A stretch of DNA of 24,650 nt from JAABSQ01 sp041642315 (GCA_041642315.1 JBEPWQ010000021.1:1-24650), one strand, 5' to 3'; shown: positions 12,540 to 21,823, numbered from the stretch's first letter. Notes: generated from the sequence alone by a model not told the origin. Made by a program: numbers and translations.

Positions 12540-13694
12540 ATGGTCGCACGTTCCGTCAAATGGCTTCTGCTCGTTCTGGTCATCGGTCTCGCCGGATACG
12601 GCATATGGCGGTACACCCGACCCGAGCCGGTGGCGGTGGCGGTCAAACCGGTTTCGCGGGGCACGGTGGAGCGGACGGTGGCCAATACCCGCGCCGGAAC
12701 GGTCAAGGCCTGCCGCCGGGCCAAGCTCTCGCCCAGCATCGGGGGGCAGATCGCCGAACTGCCGGTAAAAGAGGGCGACCGGGTTCGGGAGGGGCAGCTG
12801 CTGCTGGCGCTCTGGAACAAGGATCTCCAAGCCCAGGTGGATCTGGCCGAAAACGAGGTGGCCGCAGCCCGGGCGCGGGTCAGGTCGGTCTGCGTTCGCG
12901 CCGATATCGCCGAAACCAACGCGGACCGCCTGTCGCGGCTGCGGCAGCTGGATGTGGGCACCAAGGAGCGCACCGACAACGCGGTGGCCGAGGCGACCGC
13001 ATTGGCGGCCGAATGCGAAGGCGCCCGGGTGGAGGTGAGCGTTCGGGAAGCCCGGCTTGCGGTCGCCCGGGCGAATCTGGAGCGGACCCGCCTGACCGCC
13101 CCCTTTGACGGGGTGGTCGGTGAAATCAATGGCGAACTGTTCGAGTACGTCACCCCGTCGCCCCTGGGCGTGGCTACTCCCCCGGCGGTGGACATCATCG
13201 GCAGCGACTGCTATTATGTGACCGCGCCCATCGACGAGATGGACGCCGCCGATATCCGGGCAGGCATGACCGCCCGCATTACCATGGATGCCTTCCGGGG
13301 TCGCCGGTTCGAAGGCCGGGTCCGCCGAATCGCCGACTATGTCCTGGACCTCGAAAAGCAGGCCCGAACGGTGGATGTGGAGGCGGCCTTTGTCCATCCG
13401 GAAGACCTTGGACAATTGCTGGCCGGATACAGCGCCGACATCGAAGTGATTCTGGAGGCCCATTCGGATGTGGTGCGGGTGCCCGCCGAAGCGATTCTGG
13501 ACGGGCGGCGGGTCTTCGTTTTTCTGCCGGCCGAGGGAAAAATCGCATCCCGGAAGATCGAGACCGGGCTCGCCAACTGGGACTGGGTGGAGGTCACCGA
13601 CGGCTTGGCCCCCGACGCGCTGGTGGTGGTGAACGTCGATGCGCCCGGCCTGGCCGACGGGGTGGAGGCGGTTCGAATCGAGGAGGGGCCGTGA
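12540..13694 (+). CDS. Periplasmic adaptor (HlyD/MacA-like membrane fusion protein)
   Basis: A 384-aa protein with one N-terminal membrane anchor (about 6-25, VKWLLLVLVIGLAGYGIW) and a periplasmic body. A lipoyl/barrel-sandwich half (SPSIGGQIAELPVKEGDRVREGQLLLAL, about 62-89) is followed by an Ala/Arg/Glu-rich alpha hairpin (about 90-180), the returning half RTRLTAPFDGVVGEI (about 182-196), then beta-barrel and membrane-proximal domains. It links an inner-membrane ABC transporter to an outer channel. The gene starts at ATG 12540 behind AGAGGAAAAG and overlaps the ATPase gene by 4 nt (GTGA, 13691-13694). No TolC gene is present nearby. Substrate unknown. Confidence 0.9.
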   Translation: MVARSVKWLLLVLVIGLAGYGIWRYTRPEPVAVAVKPVSRGTVERTVANTRAGTVKACRRAKLSPSIGGQIAELPVKEGDRVREGQLLLALWNKDLQAQVDLAENEVAAARARVRSVCVRADIAETNADRLSRLRQLDVGTKERTDNAVAEATALAAECEGARVEVSVREARLAVARANLERTRLTAPFDGVVGEINGELFEYVTPSPLGVATPPAVDIIGSDCYYVTAPIDEMDAADIRAGMTARITMDAFRGRRFEGRVRRIADYVLDLEKQARTVDVEAAFVHPEDLGQLLAGYSADIEVILEAHSDVVRVPAEAILDGRRVFVFLPAEGKIASRKIETGLANWDWVEVTDGLAPDALVVVNVDAPGLADGVEAVRIEEGP

Positions 13695-14380
13695 GGGTCA
13701 TTCGGCTCGAACAGATCCGCCGGGATTTTCAGGTGGGCGACGACACCGTCCATGCCCTGCGGGATGTTTCACTGTCGGTGTTTCGGGGGGAGTACATCTC
13801 CATCATGGGTCCGTCTGGATCCGGCAAATCGACCCTTCTCAACATCCTGGGCCTTCTCGACCGGCCGGATGCCGGACGATACCGGCTGGAGGACACCGAC
13901 ACCACCGCGCTCACTGACCGGCAAAAGGCGGGGGTCCGCCGGCATCAGATCGGCTTCGTCTTTCAATTTTTTCACCTCATCCCCCGAATGACCGCCGCCG
14001 AAAATGTGGAACTGCCCCTGACCCTGGCCGGTATCCAGGCCGGTGACCGAAAAGCCCGGGTGACCGAAGCCCTGGCCCGGTTGGGGCTGGCGGAACGGGC
14101 CGGACACCGGCCGGACCAGCTTTCGGGCGGCCAACGGCAGCGCGTGGCCATCGCCCGGGCCACCATTATGCGGCCGGCCATTATCCTGGCCGACGAACCC
14201 ACCGGCAACCTCGACCGGGCCTCAGGGGAGGAGGTGATTCGGACTATCGAAGCCCTGAACGACGGCGGCATGACGGTGGTGATGGTGACCCATGACCCGA
14301 CCCTGGGGGGACGGGCCCGGCGGCGGATTCAAATGGCGGACGGCGCCGTTCTGTCCGACAGCGGAGGCGAAGCGAAATGA
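13691..14380 (+). CDS. ABC transporter ATPase, MacB/LolD type
   Basis: Cytosolic nucleotide-binding protein of 229 aa, the standard length. Walker A GPSGSGKST is at 40-48, the Q-loop is in GFVFQFFHLIPRMTAAENV (about 95-113), the signature LSGGQRQRVAIARA near 144-157, Walker B IILADEPTGNLD near 163-174 and the switch His in VMVTHDP. It starts with GTG at 13691, inside the adaptor gene's stop, with GAGGAGGGG just upstream. Its stop overlaps the first permease ATG (14377-14380). It presumably powers both permeases that follow, as a mechanotransmission-type MacB/LolCDE transporter. Confidence 0.93.
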   Translation: MRVIRLEQIRRDFQVGDDTVHALRDVSLSVFRGEYISIMGPSGSGKSTLLNILGLLDRPDAGRYRLEDTDTTALTDRQKAGVRRHQIGFVFQFFHLIPRMTAAENVELPLTLAGIQAGDRKARVTEALARLGLAERAGHRPDQLSGGQRQRVAIARATIMRPAIILADEPTGNLDRASGEEVIRTIEALNDGGMTVVMVTHDPTLGGRARRRIQMADGAVLSDSGGEAK

Positions 14381-15582
14381 AGGCATCCGATCTGGCCGGG
14401 TTCTGCTTCCGGGCCCTGTCGGGGTATCCCCTTCGGACCGGTCTGATGCTCCTGGCCATGGCCATCGGGGTGAGTTCGGTGGTGGTGCTGACCGCCCTGG
14501 GGGAGGGGGCGAGGCGGTATGTGGCCGGGCAGTTCACCTCTCTGGGCACCCATCTTCTGATCGTCCTCCCCGGGCGAAATGAAACCACCGGCGGGCCGCC
14601 GCCCCTGCTGGGGGAAACCCCCCGGGATCTCACCCTGGCGGATGCGATGGCCCTCAAACGCAGCAGCGCGGTGCGGCGGGTGGCGCCGATCATGGTCGGT
14701 TCGGCCCCGGTATCCCGGGCCGGACTGGAACGGGAGGTAACGATCCTCGGTTCCACCAGCGAACTCTTTGCGGTGCGGCGGCTTTCTATGGCCCGGGGGC
14801 GGTTCATTCCCGAGGGGGAGGTCTCCCGGGCCGAGGCGGTGTGCGTTCTGGGGTATACGTTGAAAACCGAACTTTTCGGCAGTGACACCGTTTTGGGACG
14901 CTTCGTGCGGATCGGGCAGCGGCGGTTTCGGGTGATCGGGGTGCTGGCCGACACAGGGCAGTCCCTGGGGCTCGATATGAGCGATGTGGCGGTGATTCCG
15001 GTGGCCTCGGCCGAGTCCCTCTTCAACCGGTCCTCCCTGTTCCGCATCCTGGTCCAGGCCCGGGGCCGGGATGCGGTCGGCCGGGCCAAGATCGCGATCC
15101 GCGATATCATCCGCGAACGGCATGAGGGAGAGGACGATGTCACCGTGATCACTCAGGACGCCCTGCTGGCCGCCTTCGACAAGATCTTCAGAGCGCTCAC
15201 CCTGGCGGTGGCCGGCATCGCCGCCATCAGCCTGGCGGTGGCCGGGATTCTGATCATGAACGTCATGCTTATCGCGGTGTCCCAGCGGACCGCCGAAATC
15301 GGCCTGCTCAAGGCGGTGGGCGCCCCGTCCGGACAGATTCTGCGGCTGTTTCTGGCCGAATCGGCCCTGCTCTCCCTGGCGGGCGCCGCCTGCGGCCTGG
15401 GGATTTCGGCGGCCGGGGTGATGCTGGTGCGGCGGCTGTTTCCGGATTTTCCGGTTACCGTCCCGGTCTGGTCTCCGGCGGCCGCGGTCGGGGTCGCCCT
15501 GGCCGGCGGGCTTCTTTTCGGGATGCTGCCGGCCCGGCGGGCGGGCCGGATGGACCCGGTGACGGCCTTATCCCGGCGGTGA
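14377..15582 (+). CDS. ABC transporter permease, MacB/FtsX family (first)
   Basis: A 401-aa inner-membrane protein: helix 1 near 17-38, a large periplasmic MacB-type core domain (about 40-260), then three helices (about 268-295, 318-345 and 360-382). It ends with the typical LPARRAGRMDPVTALS motif of the FtsX/MacB family. Helix 2 contains an internal repeat, LAVAGIAAI then LAVAGILIM. The fused ATPase of E. coli MacB is separate here. It overlaps the ATPase gene by 4 nt and precedes a homologous permease by 25 bp. Confidence 0.92.
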   Translation: MKASDLAGFCFRALSGYPLRTGLMLLAMAIGVSSVVVLTALGEGARRYVAGQFTSLGTHLLIVLPGRNETTGGPPPLLGETPRDLTLADAMALKRSSAVRRVAPIMVGSAPVSRAGLEREVTILGSTSELFAVRRLSMARGRFIPEGEVSRAEAVCVLGYTLKTELFGSDTVLGRFVRIGQRRFRVIGVLADTGQSLGLDMSDVAVIPVASAESLFNRSSLFRILVQARGRDAVGRAKIAIRDIIRERHEGEDDVTVITQDALLAAFDKIFRALTLAVAGIAAISLAVAGILIMNVMLIAVSQRTAEIGLLKAVGAPSGQILRLFLAESALLSLAGAACGLGISAAGVMLVRRLFPDFPVTVPVWSPAAAVGVALAGGLLFGMLPARRAGRMDPVTALSRR

Positions 15583-15607
15583 TATTTCCAGCAGAAAGGA
15601 GCGGTTC

Positions 15608-16807
15608 ATGCGATTTCGAGATGCGGTTGCGCTCTCGATTCAGGCGCTCGCCGGTCAGCGAATGCGTAGTTTTCTCACCGCCCTGGGCATCGCCGTGGGG
15701 ATTGCGGCGGTGGTGCTTCTCACCTCACTGGGAGAAGGGATTCACCGGTTCGTTCTGGCTGAATTTACTCAGTTCGGCACCAACCTGATCGCCGTTACAC
15801 CTGGAAAGACCGCCACCCACGGCATCTCCGGCGCGGTGATCAGCAACGTGCGGCCGCTCAGTCTGGACGACGCATCGGCTCTGGAGGGGGTCCCCGGGGT
15901 GACGGCGGCAGTGCCGATGGTCCAGGGAAACGCGGCGGTGGAGTACGAGGGCCGCAGCCGCCGCACCTACATTTTCGGGGTGGGCGCTTCGGCTCCGGTG
16001 GTCTGGCGGATGGAGACGGTTCAGGGCCGGTTTCTGCCCGACGACGATCCCCGCACCGCCCGGGCGTTCGCCGTTCTGGGCAGCCGGGTAAAGGCGGAGC
16101 TGTTCGGCGCCGACAACCCCCTGGGCCGCCGCATCCGCATCGGCGGCGAGCGATACCGGGTCGTGGGGGTGATGGCACCCAAGGGTCAGATGCTCGGGTT
16201 CGACCTGGATGACACCGTGTTCATCCCCACCGGCCGGGCCATGGCCCTGTTCGATCGGGAAAGCCTCATGGAGATCGACCTGGTTTACGAGGAAGGCAGC
16301 CAAGACCGGGAGGTGGCGGACCGGATCAGGGAATTGCTGATCGCCCGCCATGGCGCCGAGGACTTTTCGATCATCACCCAGGCTCAGATGATGGCGGTGC
16401 TCGGAAAGGTGCTCGACATTCTCACCCTGGCGGTGGGCGCGCTCGGCTCTATTTCCCTTTTTGTTGGCGGGGTCGGAATTCTGACCATTATGACCATCGC
16501 CGTGCGGGAGCGGACGGCGGAGATCGGCCTGTTGCGCGCCCTCGGCGCTGGCCGCCGCCAGGTGATGATGCTCTTTATCGGCGAGGCGGTCGTGCTGGCC
16601 GGCATCGGCGGCGCGGCCGGTCTGGTGCTGGGCGCCGGCGGAGCATGGCTACTCGGGAAATCGGTACCGGCGCTGCCCACTCATACTTCCTGGGAATACG
16701 TGGTCTTCGCCGAACTGCTGGCGGCCGGAATCGGTCTCCTGGCGGGGGTGCTGCCGGCGCGGCATGCGGCCGGATTGGACCCGATCGAGGCGTTGCGGGC
16801 GGAATAA
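15608..16807 (+). CDS. ABC transporter permease, MacB/FtsX family (second)
   Basis: A 399-aa paralogue of the preceding permease with the same plan: helix 1 (about 17-40), periplasmic core (with GVPGVTAAVPMVQGNAAV), three C-terminal helices and the closing LPARHAAGLDPIEALRAE. AAAGGAG (15595-15601) lies 6 nt before the ATG at 15608. Two different permeases with a single ATPase point to a heterodimer, as in LolCE, but the MacA-like adaptor argues for export through an outer-membrane channel rather than lipoprotein release. A tandem duplication followed by divergence is the likely origin. Confidence 0.92.
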   Translation: MRFRDAVALSIQALAGQRMRSFLTALGIAVGIAAVVLLTSLGEGIHRFVLAEFTQFGTNLIAVTPGKTATHGISGAVISNVRPLSLDDASALEGVPGVTAAVPMVQGNAAVEYEGRSRRTYIFGVGASAPVVWRMETVQGRFLPDDDPRTARAFAVLGSRVKAELFGADNPLGRRIRIGGERYRVVGVMAPKGQMLGFDLDDTVFIPTGRAMALFDRESLMEIDLVYEEGSQDREVADRIRELLIARHGAEDFSIITQAQMMAVLGKVLDILTLAVGALGSISLFVGGVGILTIMTIAVRERTAEIGLLRALGAGRRQVMMLFIGEAVVLAGIGGAAGLVLGAGGAWLLGKSVPALPTHTSWEYVVFAELLAAGIGLLAGVLPARHAAGLDPIEALRAE

Positions 16808-16842
16808 GGACCTTGTGTTCCGTTGAAAGGCAAAGTGATGGG

Positions 16843-16887
16843 TTGACATTTCCTTATTTTATTATCATATTAGCATATATTCATATG
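16843..16887 (+). promoter_or_regulatory. Promoter and ArsR-type operator of the metal-efflux operon
   Basis: TTGACA (16843-16848), a 17-bp spacer and CATATT (16866-16871) form a promoter. Just downstream, CATAT-ATTC-ATATG (16874-16887) is a perfect 5-4-5 inverted repeat in an AT-rich block, covering the expected start site. ArsR/SmtB repressors typically bind such AT-rich dyads there. Metal binding by the repressor encoded next would release the promoter; this is inference from family behaviour. Confidence 0.6.
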
Positions 16888-16912
16888 TTATCAGGGGAAA
16901 TGTATCATCGAC

Positions 16913-17323
16913 ATGAAAGCCGACCCAATCCGTCTCAAAATGGTAGACACCTGCGATGCCAAGATCATCCACTGCGATGTGGTTCAAAGGGTAAAAAAAA
17001 AGATGCCCTTCGGGCACGACCTGGAGAATCTGGCGAACTTTTTTAAACTCTTGGGAGATTTCACCCGCATCCGCATCCTGTGGGCACTGAGCGAGTCGGA
17101 GATGTGCGTGTGCGATATCTGCGCACTGCTGGAGATGAAGCAGCCGGCGGTCTCGCATCAGCTCAAGATGTTGAAGCAGGCCCGTGTGGTTCAGTCGCGC
17201 CGGGAGGGGAAGGTGGTCTACTATTCTCTGGATGACGATCACATTCGAAGTCTCCTCCATTCCGGCCTGGACCATCTTGGCGAACCCGTTCATTCGGAGA
17301 AACGCTGTCATGCAGAACGTTAG
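16913..17323 (+). CDS. ArsR/SmtB-family metal-sensing repressor (ZiaR/CadC-like)
   Basis: A 136-aa winged-helix repressor, probably releasing DNA on binding Zn, Cd or Pb. The recognition-helix region reads EMCVCDICALLEMKQPAVSHQLKML (about 62-87): CVC is the alpha3 metal site of CadC-type sensors, helped by N-terminal cysteines (C14 and C21). The alpha5 site of SmtB/ZiaR, pattern D-x-H-x10-H-x2-E, is also complete in DDHIRSLLHSGLDHLGE (about 108-124). So both known metal sites seem present, as in ZiaR and CadC. AGGGGA at 16893-16898 is rather far (14 nt) from the ATG at 16913. The gene overlaps the ATPase gene by 14 nt, which fixes its target. Confidence 0.92.
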   Translation: MKADPIRLKMVDTCDAKIIHCDVVQRVKKKMPFGHDLENLANFFKLLGDFTRIRILWALSESEMCVCDICALLEMKQPAVSHQLKMLKQARVVQSRREGKVVYYSLDDDHIRSLLHSGLDHLGEPVHSEKRCHAER

Positions 17324-19466
17324 AACCGAAAAATTCCGGGTGGCCAATGTCGACTGCGCCAACTGCGCCGCCAAGATCGAACAGAATTTGAAGAAAATTC
17401 CAGGGGTTCGGGAGGCGGTGTTCGATTTCGCCAACCTGACCCTCCATGTTCAGGCCGCGGATATGGAAGCCGTGATCGACGAGGCCCACCGCGTGGAGCC
17501 GGATATTGAACTGATTTCGGCAAAGACCCGGCCCGGACAGGAGGATACCGCCTTCACCCCCTACCGTTCGCTATGGCTGCTGGGGGTGTCGGTCGCGCTC
17601 TTCCTGATTCTTCTGGGGATCGAGTTCGGGATGATTCCGCACCTTATGACCGAGGTTGAAATCGGAATCGCGGTCGTCGCCTATCTTTTGGCGGGATGGA
17701 ATGTGCTGGCCGGCGCCTTTCGCACGATTCGAAGGGGGAATCTCTTTGACGAAAACGTCCTGATGGTGATCGCCACCGCCGGAGCCTTCGGAATCCGGGC
17801 ATACGAGGAGGCGGTCGGCGTCATGATCTTCTATAAAATCGGAGAGCTGCTCCAGGATCTGGCGGTAAACCGATCCCGCCGCTCGATTCAGGCCCTGCTG
17901 GCCGCCCGGCCGGATACCGCCCATCGTAAAACCGCAACCGGGTTTGAGGCGGTTTCGCCAGAGTCGGTGGCGGTCGGTGATGAGATCCTGGTCAAACCGG
18001 GAGACAAAGTGCCCCTGGACGGTGAGGTGATCTCGGGCCGTTCTCAGCTCGATTCATCGGCCCTGACCGGAGAATCGGTTCCGGTCTCCGCCAAGCCGGG
18101 AGACCGGGCCATGGCCGGGCAGATCAACACCACCGGCGCCCTGTCCGTTCGAGTGACCCGGCCCTTCAGCGAATCTTCCATCTCCAAGGTCCTTGATCTG
18201 GTGGAAAACGCTGCGGCCCGCAAGGCGTCCACCGAAAAGTTCATCACCGTGTTTGCCCGCTACTACACCCCGGCGGTGGTGGCGGGGGCGGCCGGCGTGG
18301 CCTTGATTCCGCCCCTGGTGGTTTCGGGTGCCGGCTTTCAGGAATGGATCTACCGGGCCCTGGTGCTGCTGGTCATCTCCTGTCCCTGCGCCCTGGTGGT
18401 CAGCATCCCGCTGGGCTATTTCGGCGGGATCGGCCGGGCCTCCCGGGAAGGCATTCTGGTCAAGGGGTCCAACTACATCGATGCGCTGACCCGGGTGAAA
18501 ACGGTGATCTTCGACAAGACCGGAACCCTCACCCGGGGGGTCTTCGAGGTGAAGGATGTGATCAGCAAAAACGGGTACTCCGAGGATCAGCTTTTGGAGT
18601 TCGCCGCGGCCGCCGAGTCCCACTCCAATCATCCCATCGCCGCCTCCATTCGACAGGCCTTTGAAAAGACCGGCCGGAGGATCGATACCGATCTGGTGTC
18701 GGAGCACACCGAAAGCGGCGGAAAAGGGGTCCGGGTGCAGTACAAGGGCCACACCGTTCTGGTGGGCAGCGATGCCATGATGCATATGGCGGAAATTCCC
18801 CACCGGCGCTGCGAGTTCGACACCACCGTGGCCCATGTGGCGGTGGACGGCGAGTACGCCGGATATCTTCTGATCGGCGATCAGCTTCGGCCGGACGCGG
18901 CCGCGGCGGTGAAGGGCCTGCGGAAAGAAGGAGTGGAGCATATCGCCATGCTGACCGGCGACAATACCTGTGCGGCGGAATCGGTGGCCCACCGGCTGGG
19001 GCTGGACGGTTTTCATGCGAATCTGCTGCCGGAAGACAAGGTGGCCCGGTTCGAAGCGATTCAGGCAGAGATGCGAAACGGCGGCAAGATCGCCTTTGTG
19101 GGAGACGGCATCAACGACGCCCCGGTCATCGCCCGGGCGGACATCGGAGTGGCCATGGGGGCCCTGGGCTCCGACGCCGCCATCGAAACCGCCGATGTGG
19201 TGCTGATGACCGACGCCCCGTCCAAAATGGCCGATGCGGTGCGGATCGCTCGCCGAACCCGGACCATCGTCTGGCAGAACATCTTTCTGGCCCTATCCGT
19301 CAAGGGGCTCTTTGTGGTGCTGGGAATTATGGGGCTGGCCTCCATGTGGGAGGCGGTCTTCGCCGACATGGGCACCGCAGTGGCGGCGGTGATCAATTCT
19401 ACCCGGACCCTGGGCCGCCGAAGAAACACGGATCGGCCTGCTCAGTCCAAGGGGGTCGCGGCATAG
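17310..19466 (+). CDS. Zn2+/Cd2+/Pb2+-exporting P1B-type ATPase (ZntA/CadA-like)
   Basis: A 718-aa inner-membrane metal pump exporting divalent soft metals. An N-terminal HMA domain carries CANC (C16, C19); the membrane CPC is at 358-360; the phosphorylated Asp is D402 in DKTGTLT; H441-P442 is the P1B HP motif; GDGINDAP starts near 598. In the last helices, SVKGLF and FADMGTAVAAVIN supply the Lys and D-x-G that mark the Zn/Cd/Pb subgroup (P1B-2) rather than Cu pumps. ATG 17310 is chosen because GGAG (17296-17299) precedes it and the protein then begins just before the HMA domain; an upstream in-frame start at 17184 would only add sequence overlapping the repressor. Its 3' end overlaps the converging phosphorylase gene by 25 bp. 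Confidence 0.94.
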   Translation: MQNVRTEKFRVANVDCANCAAKIEQNLKKIPGVREAVFDFANLTLHVQAADMEAVIDEAHRVEPDIELISAKTRPGQEDTAFTPYRSLWLLGVSVALFLILLGIEFGMIPHLMTEVEIGIAVVAYLLAGWNVLAGAFRTIRRGNLFDENVLMVIATAGAFGIRAYEEAVGVMIFYKIGELLQDLAVNRSRRSIQALLAARPDTAHRKTATGFEAVSPESVAVGDEILVKPGDKVPLDGEVISGRSQLDSSALTGESVPVSAKPGDRAMAGQINTTGALSVRVTRPFSESSISKVLDLVENAAARKASTEKFITVFARYYTPAVVAGAAGVALIPPLVVSGAGFQEWIYRALVLLVISCPCALVVSIPLGYFGGIGRASREGILVKGSNYIDALTRVKTVIFDKTGTLTRGVFEVKDVISKNGYSEDQLLEFAAAAESHSNHPIAASIRQAFEKTGRRIDTDLVSEHTESGGKGVRVQYKGHTVLVGSDAMMHMAEIPHRRCEFDTTVAHVAVDGEYAGYLLIGDQLRPDAAAAVKGLRKEGVEHIAMLTGDNTCAAESVAHRLGLDGFHANLLPEDKVARFEAIQAEMRNGGKIAFVGDGINDAPVIARADIGVAMGALGSDAAIETADVVLMTDAPSKMADAVRIARRTRTIVWQNIFLALSVKGLFVVLGIMGLASMWEAVFADMGTAVAAVINSTRTLGRRRNTDRPAQSKGVAA

Positions 19467-21823
19467 GCGCACGCGACCTCGGCGGCGCCGGGGGTCAGTT
19501 CCACCTTTTTTTCCGCGTGATAGATCGTCAGATGCTCCCCCTCCAGAAGCCGATAAGCGGCGGTTTCGGGCCGAAGTTCGATTTGCAGCAGACTGTTGCG
19601 AATCGTGAGGCAGAACCGGAACAGCGAGCAGGCCTCGGGCAACCGCGGGTTGAAGGAAATCCGGCCGTTGTGATCCCGCATGCCGGCGAATCCGTAGACC
19701 AGCACCATCCAGGCGGCGCCGATCGAAGCGATGTGGCAGCCGTGGCCGACATTGCCGCCGATATCGGCCAAATCCATCAATACCGCATACCGGGCATATT
19801 CCACCGCCTTCTTGTACCGTCCGATCTCCGAGGCCACAATGCTCTGAATGCCCACCGAGAGCGACGAATCCCCGGTGGTGAGTCGGTCGTAGTAGTCGAA
19901 ATTCCGGGCCTTTTCTTCCTCCGTGAACCTATGGCTTAAGAGGAAAAGGGCCAGCACCAGATCTGCCTGTTTGATCACCCGGTGACGATAGATCACCAGG
20001 GGATGAAAGTGAAGCAGAAGGGGAAACTTGTCCGGCGGGGTGCCTTCGATATCCCACTTTTTCTTATCCAGAAAGCTGTCGTCCTGAGGGTGGATTCCCA
20101 GTTCTTCATCATAGGGGATATACATGTTTTCGGCGGCACGCCGCCATTCCTCCACTTCGGTGCACTCCAGACCGGTTTTATCCACCAGGCGCTGGTAGAG
20201 TCCGGCATCTTTGCGCTGAAGGTCTTCCACCGTGCCGGCGGCGAACCAGAGATTTTCCCGGGCCATCAGGTTGGTGAAGGCGTTGTTGTTCACGACGGTG
20301 TTGTATTCGTCCGGGCCGGTGACCCCGTGGATGCAGAAGCGGTTGTTCTTCCGAGCTGAGAAGAAGCCGAGGTCCCGCCACATGCGCGCGGTCTCCACCA
20401 GCATTTCCGCCCCTTCCCGGTAAAGAAAATCAAAATCCCCGGTGACCTGCACATATTTTTTGAGGGCGAATATGATGTCGGCGTTGATGTGGTACTGAGC
20501 GGTGCCGGCGGCATAATAGGCCGAGGCTTCATCCCCGTTGATGGTCCGCCAGGGGAACAGCGCCCCTTTCTGGTTGACGTCCCGTGCCCGCTGCCGGGCT
20601 TTTTCGAGCATGCTGTGCCGGAATTGAAGCAGGTTTTTGGCGATGCGGGGCCTGGTGAAGGTAAGAAACGGCAGGACGTAGGTTTCGATATCCCAGAAAT
20701 AATGGCCTTCATACCCGTCGCCGGTGAGACCCTTGGCCGGAATGCCGGTCCCCTCGGCTCGGACCGAGGCCTGACACAATTGGTACAGATTCCAGCGCAC
20801 CGCCTGCTGCCATTCTTCGGCGGACCGGCCGCCTCGGCCTTCATCCACCACCATTCGGACATCGCAGACCCGCCAGTAATCCGCCAGAAATTGTTTCTGT
20901 GAATTCAGAATCGCTTCAAAGCCGTTCCGTTTTGCTCGAAAAAGGGTCCGTTCCGCCCGCTTGCACAGATCCTCGGGCGGTGTTCTCCGAGAGGTATGAA
21001 AACTCATCCACTTGGTGATTCGAACCGGCACATTCGGTTTTGCCTCCATCGTGAAAACAACCCTGCCGTCGTCATCGGAGGATTCGCTTTCCCAAGTAAC
21101 CGGATTGTCGGTGTTCAGGCTATGATCAAAGCCGCATCCGATGGTCATCAGGCTGTTCTGTGTGCGAAATCCGAGAATAAGCCGCATGTTCTCTGCGATT
21201 TTGGCCCGGGGATTCAGGACTTTTTCTCTGAACACCCGAGTATCCCGAGGATCGCCGTCGGTGCCGCGGATGGTGCGGTGGGAGGTGATTTCCGATGAGA
21301 TCACCACCGGAGCCGTACTGTTCAGGACGGTTACTTCATAGTCGATGGCCGCCAGGTGCCGGTGTTCGAAGGAGACCAGTCGGGTCGATTTGATGGAGAC
21401 TAGTTTGCCGGAGTCCATCTCCCAGAGAATCTTCCGGGTCAGGGTGCCCTCCTTCATATTCAGAGTGCGGGTAAATTGTTTCAGATCGGCGGTCGGAAGG
21501 AAAAACGGCTCGTCGTCGACAAAAAGTCGAATGATCTTGAGGTCGTGCAGGTTGACGATGGTCTGACCGGTCTTGGCGAATCCATAGGCTTTTTCGCCGT
21601 AGACGATGGGCCAGCTTTCAAAAAAGCCGTTGATGAAATTGCCGTGGTTGTAAAAAGGGCGTCCTTCTTCAAAGGTGCCGCGCATGCCGAGATAGCCGTT
21701 GCTCAGGGCGAAGATCGTCTCCATCTGCCCGATAAAATCGGGATAAAACTGTTTTTCGATGATTTTCCATTCATCGCCCGGATAGACATAGCGAGGCGGA
21801 TTGAGCCGTTCCCGGTGAAGCAT
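19442..21823 (-). CDS. Glycoside hydrolase family 65 disaccharide phosphorylase (maltose/trehalose/kojibiose type)
   Basis: A 793-aa cytosolic enzyme that phosphorolyses an alpha-glucosidic disaccharide to beta-glucose 1-phosphate and glucose. The N-terminal beta-sandwich (about 1-300; NGYLGMRGTFEEG is the family start motif) is followed by the (alpha/alpha)6 barrel: HYFWDIETYVLPFL, then the general-acid E506 in GVTGPDEYN, and GDSSLSVGIQS near 650-660, which corresponds to the phosphate-binding segment of phosphorylases. The size matches maltose and trehalose phosphorylases (750-790 aa). Substrate choice cannot be read from sequence. ATG 21823 has GGAG 8 nt upstream. The beta-phosphoglucomutase gene lies 63 bp upstream on the same strand and consumes the product. 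The last 8 codons overlap the ATPase gene. Confidence 0.92.
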   Translation of the reverse strand: MLHRERLNPPRYVYPGDEWKIIEKQFYPDFIGQMETIFALSNGYLGMRGTFEEGRPFYNHGNFINGFFESWPIVYGEKAYGFAKTGQTIVNLHDLKIIRLFVDDEPFFLPTADLKQFTRTLNMKEGTLTRKILWEMDSGKLVSIKSTRLVSFEHRHLAAIDYEVTVLNSTAPVVISSEITSHRTIRGTDGDPRDTRVFREKVLNPRAKIAENMRLILGFRTQNSLMTIGCGFDHSLNTDNPVTWESESSDDDGRVVFTMEAKPNVPVRITKWMSFHTSRRTPPEDLCKRAERTLFRAKRNGFEAILNSQKQFLADYWRVCDVRMVVDEGRGGRSAEEWQQAVRWNLYQLCQASVRAEGTGIPAKGLTGDGYEGHYFWDIETYVLPFLTFTRPRIAKNLLQFRHSMLEKARQRARDVNQKGALFPWRTINGDEASAYYAAGTAQYHINADIIFALKKYVQVTGDFDFLYREGAEMLVETARMWRDLGFFSARKNNRFCIHGVTGPDEYNTVVNNNAFTNLMARENLWFAAGTVEDLQRKDAGLYQRLVDKTGLECTEVEEWRRAAENMYIPYDEELGIHPQDDSFLDKKKWDIEGTPPDKFPLLLHFHPLVIYRHRVIKQADLVLALFLLSHRFTEEEKARNFDYYDRLTTGDSSLSVGIQSIVASEIGRYKKAVEYARYAVLMDLADIGGNVGHGCHIASIGAAWMVLVYGFAGMRDHNGRISFNPRLPEACSLFRFCLTIRNSLLQIELRPETAAYRLLEGEHLTIYHAEKKVELTPGAAEVACAYAATPLD

